Assembly (NCBI RefSeq): GCF_019670005.1
Contig: NZ_AP019788.1
Coordinates: forward strand, 1-35,221
Direction of reading: 5' to 3'
Source: Methylomagnum ishizawai
Lineage (GTDB): Bacteria; Pseudomonadota; Gammaproteobacteria; Methylococcales; Methylococcaceae
DNA length: 35,221 nt
Shown here: positions 27,228 through 33,425 of the stretch, one piece after another
How the letters are laid out: each line of letters begins with the position of its first letter
Position numbering within the stretch: position 1 is the stretch's first letter
Program-made: the position numbers and the translations under genes
The notes under the pieces: model-generated
Seen by the model: the letters and a program-made list of their open reading frames with translations, nothing else
Database searches by the model: none
What the model was told of the DNA's origin: nothing

Positions 27228-28633
27228 CATGCATCGACCTGACCTTCCAGGAAAACCATCTTCAAACCCTGCGCGGCCTCGTGTTGCGCGAGGACGGCGT
27301 AGAGGCTGCGGCCTATATCCTGTGCGGCGAAAGCCGGATAGAGAGCGATCCATGGGAGCGCCGCGCCAGGCGGCGCTTGTCCTCTTACGAAGTGGTGCCC
27401 ATCCCGCCGGAAGATGCTGTCTCGGCCAGCGACCGGCATATCACCTGGAATACGGCGTCCTTCGTGCGCCTGCTCAAGCGGGCGAAAGAAGAGGGTTTGG
27501 TCGCTGGCATCGTTCACGCCCATCCTGGCGGACCGCCCCGTTTCTCCGACCAGGACGACCGCAACGAGCGCGAACTCGTCCGCCTAGCGCTGAACCGCAA
27601 TGGCGACGGGGCCTCTCTCGTCAGCGTGCTGCTGACCGGCGCGGGCGAAGTCCGCGCCCGGCTGTGGCCGGACTTGCACGCACCGCTGGATGCCGAAAGC
27701 ATCCGGGCGATTGGCCAAAAGCTGGCTTTTTATGATCCGGCACTACCGATGCGCGGAGATGACGTGTTCGCCAGGCAGGCACTGGCTTTCGGGCCGGAAC
27801 TGAACGCCCGCCTCAAAGGTATGCGAATCGGCATCGTAGGTTGCGGCGGCACCGGGAGCGCCACTGCCTTGCTGCTGGCCCGGCTCGGAGCCGGACAGCT
27901 TGTGCTGTTCGATGACGATATCGTTGAAACTACCAATCTCAACCGGCTGCACGGAGCGCGGCGGGCGGATGCCGATTCGATGCGCCCTAAGGTCGATGTC
28001 GTGGCACGCGAGATCGCGGAAATGGGGATCGGGACGCGGGTCGTACCGATGCGCGGATGGATAGGCAATCCGGCCTTCCGCGACGCGCTCAAGTCCTGCG
28101 ACGTGATTTTCGGCTGCACCGACGACCATGATGGCCGTCTGCTGCTGAACCGGATGGCCTATTTCTACCTGATCCCGGTGCTGGATATGGGCCTGGCGAT
28201 TGAGCCGCAGCCTGGGGGCGAAGGAATGCGGGAGCTGAGCGGTCGTGTCACGGTACTGACTCCGGGTGCCCCCTGCCTCCTGTGTCGGCATATCGTGGAC
28301 CCGGTGGCGGCGCGGGACGAGGACTTGAAGCGGCACAACCCAGAGGAGCATGAGCGCCGCAAACGGGAAGCCTACGTTCGCGGGGCGGGGAATCCGGCCC
28401 CGGCCGTGGTGACCTTTACCACGGCCACGGCCTGCCTGGCTGTGGATGAGTTGATCCAGGGGCTGACCGGATTCCGGGGACCGGAAGGCTGGGTCTGGCA
28501 ACGGACCCGCCGGTTCGACCTGATGCAAGATCGAAGGCCGGGCGCGATCCAGGAGCCTTGTTGTCCGATCTGCTCGGAAACCGGCTATTGGGGCCGGGCC
28601 GATGTCCAACCGTTCCTTGACCGTGCGGGGTGA
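27224..28633 (+). CDS. JAB isopeptidase fused to ThiF/E1-like activating enzyme
   Basis: 469 residues from ATG 27224, which overlaps the preceding stop (ATGA) and has GGAGG seven bases before it. The N-terminal JAB/JAMM domain has the zinc motif H98-A-H100-P with S108 and D111 (HAHPGGPPRFSDQD) and an upstream glutamate (E27). The C-terminal E1 domain has the nucleotide loop GIVGCGGTGSA (206-211) and D230 in VLFDDDIVETTNLNRL. C351/C354 (GAPCLLC) are candidate catalytic cysteines, and CCPIC near the end may bind zinc. One protein thus activates the Ubl and may also process or remove it. Confidence 0.92.
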   Translation: MTCIDLTFQENHLQTLRGLVLREDGVEAAAYILCGESRIESDPWERRARRRLSSYEVVPIPPEDAVSASDRHITWNTASFVRLLKRAKEEGLVAGIVHAHPGGPPRFSDQDDRNERELVRLALNRNGDGASLVSVLLTGAGEVRARLWPDLHAPLDAESIRAIGQKLAFYDPALPMRGDDVFARQALAFGPELNARLKGMRIGIVGCGGTGSATALLLARLGAGQLVLFDDDIVETTNLNRLHGARRADADSMRPKVDVVAREIAEMGIGTRVVPMRGWIGNPAFRDALKSCDVIFGCTDDHDGRLLLNRMAYFYLIPVLDMGLAIEPQPGGEGMRELSGRVTVLTPGAPCLLCRHIVDPVAARDEDLKRHNPEEHERRKREAYVRGAGNPAPAVVTFTTATACLAVDELIQGLTGFRGPEGWVWQRTRRFDLMQDRRPGAIQEPCCPICSETGYWGRADVQPFLDRAG

Positions 28634-28637
28634 AGAC

Positions 28638-29000
28638 ATGTGGATCGAATGGCTCCGGTGGCTGCTAGTCAGCGTAGGGGCAATACGGCGTCCCGATCTG
28701 GTCGGACGCCTTATGGATCGCCACCCCAAGCCGGATGAATTGCCGCCCGGCTTGCTGGTGGTCGTGAAGGACGGTGGCTATCTGAAATGGGCCTGTTTCC
28801 GCTGTCCGGGTGGCTGCGGTGAGAAACTGCAACTTTCGCTGAACCCATCCAGACGGCCCCGCTGGACGGTCGGGCTGGATTGGTTGCGACGCCCGACCCT
28901 GACCCCATCGGTCCACCAGTTCAACGCCTGCCGCTGCCACTTCGTCCTCAAGAACGGGATCGTCAACTGGTGCCGGGATAGCGGGAGGCGAGGAGCCTGA
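28638..29000 (+). CDS. DUF6527 family protein of the ubiquitin-like operon
   Basis: 120 residues from ATG 28638, preceded by GGGGTGAAG. The core PPGLLVVVKDGGYLKWACFR with C53, C56 and C60 (CFRCPGGCGEK) and ACRCHF (C98, C100, H101) looks like a small zinc-binding domain; RRPRWTVGLDWLRRPTLTPS is the family signature as I recall it. This family is repeatedly found beside bacterial E1/E2/JAB genes. Its role, perhaps as substrate or adaptor, is unknown. It starts four bases after the E1 stop. Confidence 0.8.
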   Translation: MWIEWLRWLLVSVGAIRRPDLVGRLMDRHPKPDELPPGLLVVVKDGGYLKWACFRCPGGCGEKLQLSLNPSRRPRWTVGLDWLRRPTLTPSVHQFNACRCHFVLKNGIVNWCRDSGRRGA

Positions 29001-29104
29001 TTATCGAAACTTGGTTTATTGGTTGCCTCAAATCCTGCTTTTTTTAAAACTGCCAATAGCCCATTTACCAAAAACAGCAATCAACACTACCTAAGGAGCC
29101 AAAA

Positions 29105-29287
29105 ATGGCAAAAAACACGGGCGATGGTTATCGCAAAGGTTCAGTAACGGATAGAACCCAAACCCATAATCCCAAAACGGATTCCTGGGTAAAACGTAAC
29201 GCGACTACGGGGAAATTCATGGATCAGAAATCGGATGGAACCCCGTTTAAAGGGGTGGCCAAGGAGAAAGATGGTCGCCGAAATTAG
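29105..29287 (+). CDS. Small conserved protein, 60 aa
   Basis: GYRKGSVTDRTQTHNPKTDS, WVKRNATTGKFMDQK and TPFKGVAKEK: a short basic protein type that I recall from many bacteria, function unknown. It has a strong AGGAG site and is followed by two hairpins, so it is a real and separately terminated gene. It is 104 bp after the DUF6527 gene and could be read with the ubiquitin-like operon. Confidence 0.75.
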   Translation: MAKNTGDGYRKGSVTDRTQTHNPKTDSWVKRNATTGKFMDQKSDGTPFKGVAKEKDGRRN

Positions 29288-29307
29288 CTAGCAAGACTTT
29301 AATCCTA

Positions 29308-29361
29308 AAGCTACAACCTCTTTGTAGCTTAGAATAAGCGCCGCTTGAAGCGGCGTTTTTT
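29308..29361 (+). terminator. Double hairpin terminator
   Basis: AAGCTACA/TGTAGCTT (29308-29330) is followed by CGCCGC/GCGGCG (29339-29355) and six T residues. The second is a standard intrinsic terminator. Confidence 0.8.
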
Positions 29362-29410
29362 ATCACTATAAATCAGCCATTAAAATTCCAACCAATATGC
29401 GCCATATATG

Positions 29411-29474
29411 ACCAATTTGAATTGGTATTTGACAAGCTGGACGTATACTGCCATATTTGTATTGTACAATACAA
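29411..29474 (+). promoter_or_regulatory. SprT-gene promoter with two palindromic operators
   Basis: Consensus -35 TTGACA (29429-29434), 17-base spacer and weak -10 CATATT (29452-29457). ACCAATT-TG-AATTGGT (29411-29426) abuts the -35, and the perfect 18-bp palindrome TTGTATTGTACAATACAA (29457-29474) starts at the -10 and reaches to 12 bases before the start. Strong sign of repression by a dimeric regulator. Confidence 0.65.
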
Positions 29475-29486
29475 TAAGGTGGAAAT

Positions 29487-30119
29487 ATGAAACCGACACA
29501 GGAAACCTACACGGCCTTGCAATCCGCCTATGAGTTCTTTAACCGGGAATTATTCGGCGGGGCTTTGCCGGAATGCCTTATCACCCTCACCCGCAAGGAA
29601 AAGCGCGTGTACGGGTATTTTTGGGGGCAACGCTTCGAGGAAATCGGGGGAACGCAAAAAACCGATGAAATCGCCATGAACCCCCAACACTTCAAGAGCC
29701 GATCCGTCGCACAGGCGCTTTCGACGCTGGTACATGAGATGTGCCATCAGTGGCAAGCGCACCACGGCACGCCTTCCCGTTCGGCTTACCATAACCGCGA
29801 ATGGGCGGACAAAATGGAAAGCCTCGGCCTGATGCCTTCGGACACGGGGCAACCGGGCGGGAAGAGAACCGGCCAGAAGGTAAGCCATTACATCATCCCT
29901 GGCGGCTTGTTTGAGCGGGTGTGTGCGGTGATCCTCTCGGACGGCTTCAAGCTGGCCTGGGGGGAGATCGTGGCTGAAGTCGAAGGCGACGAAGGAAGCG
30001 GCAAGGGCAGGACCACGCGGGCCAAGTTCACTTGCCCGGATTGCAGGGCGAACGCCTGGGGCAAACCGGATTTAAACCTTGTTTGCGGGGATTGCATGGT
30101 GCCGATGGTGGCGGAATAA
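29487..30119 (+). CDS. SprT-like zinc metalloprotein
   Basis: 210 residues. The HExxH site is H83-E84-H87 (LVHEMCHQWQAHHG) with H102 as likely third ligand, and a C-terminal zinc ribbon has C183, C186, C200 and C203 (CPDCRANAWG, CGDC). SprT/Spartan-like proteases can degrade proteins cross-linked to DNA; plasmid copies are common and not characterised. Good ribosome site AAGGTGG. The palindromic promoter suggests tight control. Confidence 0.88.
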   Translation: MKPTQETYTALQSAYEFFNRELFGGALPECLITLTRKEKRVYGYFWGQRFEEIGGTQKTDEIAMNPQHFKSRSVAQALSTLVHEMCHQWQAHHGTPSRSAYHNREWADKMESLGLMPSDTGQPGGKRTGQKVSHYIIPGGLFERVCAVILSDGFKLAWGEIVAEVEGDEGSGKGRTTRAKFTCPDCRANAWGKPDLNLVCGDCMVPMVAE

Positions 30120-30154
30120 GTCTTGATCGGAAAGAAACTCCTTCCGGCGTATCT

Positions 30155-30190
30155 ATGCCCGTGTTCTACATGCACGGGCATTTTCTTTTT
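30155..30190 (+). terminator. Intrinsic terminator after the SprT gene
   Basis: ATGCCCGTG and CACGGGCAT pair across nine bases, followed by TTTCTTTTT. Confidence 0.8.
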
Positions 30191-30366
30191 ATGGCTCCAA
30201 ATATATTTTTGTAACCCGCCAGGGTTGCGAAAAATATGTTTGGACACGCGGCGGCTACCGTGGCCGATTGGAGCGCCGAACCTCTCCCGCCGCGTAATTG
30301 CTCCGGGCGTATAATTTGACGGAAAAGGATATAGTTGCTATCAATGAGGTATGTCTACTTTTGTAG
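30191..30366. other. Intergenic stretch, possible small transcript leader
   Basis: No gene of normal size. A GGCGTATAATTTGACGG element near 30307 could be part of a promoter for the short frame or RNA that ends at the terminator at 30472. Confidence 0.35.
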
Positions 30367-30471
30367 ATGAAATGGCGAACAGAATATAACACTTCCCGTC
30401 CGTTAGACCGGTTGCATAGTGTGAAAGGTCGCCGAAAAGGCGGACTTGTCGGGCGACAATATGCCGTGTGA
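30367..30471 (+). CDS. Possible 34-residue basic peptide
   Basis: ATG to TGA frame MKWRTEYNTSRPLDRLHSVK followed by GRRKGGLVGRQYAV. Its stop touches a very strong terminator. No clear ribosome site. Alternatively the stretch encodes a small RNA; both are tentative. Confidence 0.3.
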   Translation: MKWRTEYNTSRPLDRLHSVKGRRKGGLVGRQYAV

Positions 30472-30498
30472 GAAAACCGCTTCGGCGGTTTTCTTTTT
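30472..30498 (+). terminator. Strong intrinsic terminator
   Basis: GAAAACCGC, TTCG loop and GCGGTTTTC, then five T residues. The stable TTCG loop makes this one of the best terminators in the window. Confidence 0.85.
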
Positions 30499-30663
30499 GA
30501 TTGCCTCAAGAAGAAGCCAAAGCGCCCGCTCCGTTTTAATATCTTTGGTTTTCAGGTATACAACCAATGTGGTTCTTTTAACTGGTTTTGCCCTTCGTTT
30601 CCAGCGTTGCTAAACCATAGTATTTCGCTGGTTTTAAAACATTGGAATTCGGAGGTTAAAACC

Positions 30664-31263
30664 ATGGATAAAGAAACGGAAAAAGGCGCGGACTGGCTGG
30701 ATTTCAAGGAAATCAAGGCCAGGGCGGAGGTGAGGCCGGTACTCGGGCACTTCGGGATACTGGAACACCTGGAAGAGCGCGGGCCGGAACTGGTCGGATG
30801 GTGCCCACTGGGCAGGGAACACGGGAAGCAGGACAGCTTCTCGTTCAATGTCGAGAAGCGCTCCTTCCAGTGCTTCGCCTGCAAGGCTCGCGGGTCGGTC
30901 CTGGATTTCGTCGCCAAGTACGGGGACATATCCCTGAGGGACGCGGCGAAGACGGTCATGGGGATACTCGACGAGGAGCCGGAAAGCGCCGAAGCGGAAC
31001 CCGAAGGCAGGCCCTACGGGAAGGCGGGCCGGGGGATGCGGAAACCCGCTGCCAGGAGGCCGGGAGTGCGGCGCGGATCGAAGCGGGAACGACCGAATGA
31101 ACCGAACAGGGAGACGGGCGGTCTGCCGTTCTTCACCTGGTCCCACGCGGAATCCCTGGTACGGGAGAGTATGCTGGACCCGGCACGGCTGGTGGTCATA
31201 GACGCCGACGCCCTGGAAACCTTCCTCAAGGTGACAGCCCGGCCTTCCGAAGAAACGGCGTAG
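30664..31263 (+). CDS. CHC2-type zinc-finger protein (primase N-domain without catalytic part)
   Basis: 199 residues from ATG 30664, preceded by GGAGG. Residues 40-95 are a DnaG-type CHC2 zinc finger with C47, H53, C70 and C73 (GWCPLGREHGKQDSFSF, FQCFACKARGSVLDFVAKYG). The TOPRIM primase domain that would follow in DnaG is missing: an Arg/Pro/Glu-rich linker leads to about 55 residues of unknown fold (FFTWSHAESLVRES). It may recognise template DNA for plasmid replication or be a remnant. The leader has several TGGTTTT repeats. Confidence 0.8.
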   Translation: MDKETEKGADWLDFKEIKARAEVRPVLGHFGILEHLEERGPELVGWCPLGREHGKQDSFSFNVEKRSFQCFACKARGSVLDFVAKYGDISLRDAAKTVMGILDEEPESAEAEPEGRPYGKAGRGMRKPAARRPGVRRGSKRERPNEPNRETGGLPFFTWSHAESLVRESMLDPARLVVIDADALETFLKVTARPSEETA

Positions 31264-31293
31264 GGAAAAGCCGGAAGCGGCCAAGGGCCAGAC

Positions 31294-31328
31294 AAGCCCC
31301 GTCCTCTGAAATGGAGGCGGGGCTTTTT
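31294..31328 (+). terminator. Intrinsic terminator after the zinc-finger gene
   Basis: AAGCCCCG (31294-31301) and CGGGGCTT (31318-31325), with inner CCTC/GAGG pairing, followed by a T-run. Confidence 0.8.
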
Positions 31329-31350
31329 ATGTGGATCGCGGCGCGGAATG

Positions 31351-31375
31351 AAAAACCGCCCTTTCGGGCGGTTTC
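31351..31375 (-). terminator. Intrinsic terminator for the leftward membrane-protein operon
   Basis: On the minus strand GAAACCGCCC, loop GAAA, GGGCGGTTTTT. It lies about 230 bp past the stop at 31608 and converges with the rightward terminator at 31294. Confidence 0.75.
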
Positions 31376-31607
31376 CCTGTCCACCGACGCACGCGGCGAG
31401 ACGCGCCGGCTGCGTCTATCGTTGACCGCTGCGCCCGGCAACCGGAACGCCGTACCCATGCTCATGGAGGCCGTGTGTGTGGCCGTGGGTTGGGCGGGAG
31501 GTGGACTCATCCAAATACATCGGCAAAATGGCAAGACTGTCATGGCGAAAACCGAATGATCAGCATAACCCATATTCAAAGCCATTTATTACCGATAAAT
31601 ATCCCGC
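31376..31607. other. Convergent intergenic stretch
   Basis: A rightward frame (to 31559) exists, but it begins inside terminators and has no good start. I do not call a gene. Confidence 0.4.
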
Positions 31608-32519
31608 TTAATTAATAATTATCGGGTCGGAAACAATCTTCTCTACTGGCAGGGTTTTCCTTTCTTTCGATTTCCCGCTTAAAAACGAAATGTTGACCGG
31701 TATGTAGGCAATGTTGCTTACTACGCTTTTACTTTCCATATCCATCTCATTTATGGGGATAAACACGTTAGTAATCGCCAGCGGGATTATGACGCCGCTG
31801 CCGGAACCCATATCGCCCAGAGCCACCTGCTCCTTCTTGGTTACGCTGAACGGCCCTCGTAAGGCGTCGTCCTCGGGATGGATGCCCATGAAGGACGCAT
31901 CGTAGAGTTCCCTTACTTCCTTTAACTCCACGCGCTCCATATCCACCGCAACGTTTCCCGCCTGGCCCTTGCCGTTCTGCTTTAGGATAAGGCATACCAC
32001 CCAAACATTCGGGGACTTGTACTTCTTGTGCTTGAACGCTTTTATGAACCCATGTAGAAAATAATCCGTCGTCCTCATCTTTCCATAATCGGGCCTGATG
32101 GCTGGATCGTCTTTTTCGATACGGAAAGCCACATCGTTTTTATGCACCGGGTATTGCAGAAGGGAAGCCGAGGGCAAGCTTTGGCTTGCCTCGCCGCCGG
32201 ATGCGATGGCTTGGTAAAGCTCCAACCTGATGTCTATCAGCGTGGCTTCAAAGCTGGGCTCCCCAAGGTTACGCGCCTGGTTGTACGAGGATAACGAACT
32301 CCTTAGTGATTCCAGCGCCTGTGAGGATGGGAGCTTTTTATCGGTTCCCGGCGACGGGTAAAACACGCTGGTCAGGATTCCGACCGCCAACAGGCCAATC
32401 CCGACGGCTAGGATGATTCTGGAAAGGTTGGTTTTATCCGCCTCGGCCTGGCTTGCTTCATGTATACCGGCAGGTTTATCGATATTTCCATTCGTATCGT
32501 TTTGGTGTTCGTCATGCAT
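31608..32519 (-). CDS. Membrane-anchored protein of unknown function, 303 aa
   Basis: Polar N-terminus of about 32 residues, one transmembrane segment (IILAVGIGLLAVGILTSVFY), then a 250-residue domain, probably on the outer side of the inner membrane. The domain has a beta-rich part with VWVVCLILKQNGKGQAGNVA and VIIPLAITNVFIPINEM. The protein upstream has the same order of elements (FLVLKNKGKRDAKDVKVTFE, VLIPLFVTIYPYE), so the two are probably distant paralogues acting together. I recognise no family. It lies 41 bp after its partner gene. Confidence 0.72.
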   Translation of the reverse strand: MHDEHQNDTNGNIDKPAGIHEASQAEADKTNLSRIILAVGIGLLAVGILTSVFYPSPGTDKKLPSSQALESLRSSLSSYNQARNLGEPSFEATLIDIRLELYQAIASGGEASQSLPSASLLQYPVHKNDVAFRIEKDDPAIRPDYGKMRTTDYFLHGFIKAFKHKKYKSPNVWVVCLILKQNGKGQAGNVAVDMERVELKEVRELYDASFMGIHPEDDALRGPFSVTKKEQVALGDMGSGSGVIIPLAITNVFIPINEMDMESKSVVSNIAYIPVNISFLSGKSKERKTLPVEKIVSDPIIIN

Positions 32520-32560
32520 GTCAGCACCATAGCCATATTGCGGACGAGCGGGCTCGCATC

Positions 32561-33373
32561 TTATCCCCTTTCCAGAAGCCCGCTCTCCAAACGGACAGGA
32601 TCACGCATCTGCCGGATATTTTCCGATTTGACCGAGCCGTCCAAAGGGTCTGAAAAACCCAAGGTTTTTGGCAAGAAAACAGCCTTGGATGCCACATCCC
32701 ACTCTTTGCCTTGGGACTCGTAAGGATATATCGTCACGAATAATGGGATAAGAACGCCTTGGTTGGTTTCAATCGGGTATGGGATGCTTATTTCCGATTG
32801 GCTATAAGCTTCTGCTTTTTCTTTAATTTGACGGATATAGTCGCCGGTAGCCTTGCCTTTTTCTTCGTTAACTCGAACTGTTCTGGATAGGGCCAGGCGC
32901 TCAAATGTTACTTTGACATCCTTTGCATCTCTTTTCCCCTTGTTCTTTAGCACTAAAAATGTTACGCGCTGCTCGCCGTCACCGTCTGGACTGGTGGATG
33001 GATTCAACGAAACCGGCTTGATAGCTATATTCTCGTCAACCACCTCGTTTGGAATCACGGGATAGTTCAAAAACAAGTTCTGTTTACGGTCCTGTCTTTT
33101 TTTCGAGTCCGACAGGCTTATGAACAAATCGTTGGAAAGCTCGGCATACTCTATGTCTATTTGCGGCGCTGATTCCCTTGCGGAATCCCTCAGCTTTTGC
33201 AGTTCAAGCTTTGTCTTCTCGTCACCGTCTTTCAGCTCTAGCGATTTACCGTAAAGGGTCGAAACCGTAAGAAAGATTCCAAGGATGCTCGCTATCAGGC
33301 CCAAGACTGTATTAAGGCGATCAGCGGTGGACGGGGGTTTCTTTTTTCCTTTAGGCGGCATGGCTGGCCCCAT
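32561..33373 (-). CDS. Membrane-anchored protein of unknown function, 270 aa
   Basis: Short Lys/Pro-rich N-terminus, a transmembrane segment at about 20-42 (LNTVLGLIASILGIFLTVST), a coiled-coil-like charged stretch (DEKTKLELQKLRDSARES) and a beta-rich domain with FLVLKNKGKRDAKDVKVTFE, which fits an immunoglobulin-like fold. First gene of a leftward pair with its probable paralogue. ATG 33373 is taken; ATG 33361 is as likely because no ribosome site separates them. Function unknown. Confidence 0.7.
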   Translation of the reverse strand: MGPAMPPKGKKKPPSTADRLNTVLGLIASILGIFLTVSTLYGKSLELKDGDEKTKLELQKLRDSARESAPQIDIEYAELSNDLFISLSDSKKRQDRKQNLFLNYPVIPNEVVDENIAIKPVSLNPSTSPDGDGEQRVTFLVLKNKGKRDAKDVKVTFERLALSRTVRVNEEKGKATGDYIRQIKEKAEAYSQSEISIPYPIETNQGVLIPLFVTIYPYESQGKEWDVASKAVFLPKTLGFSDPLDGSVKSENIRQMRDPVRLESGLLERG

Positions 33374-33425
33374 TCGTCGAAAAAGTTATCGCAAAGCTAT
33401 CACACGGGTTGATTGTTATAAATTC

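Noticed and set aside
27743-28729. Long minus-strand open frame opposite the JAB-E1 gene
   Set aside because: Low-complexity Arg/Pro/His-rich translation; the plus-strand gene has clear catalytic motifs.
31311-31559. Rightward 82-codon frame after the zinc-finger gene
   Set aside because: It begins inside one terminator and runs through another; no ribosome site and no recognisable domain.
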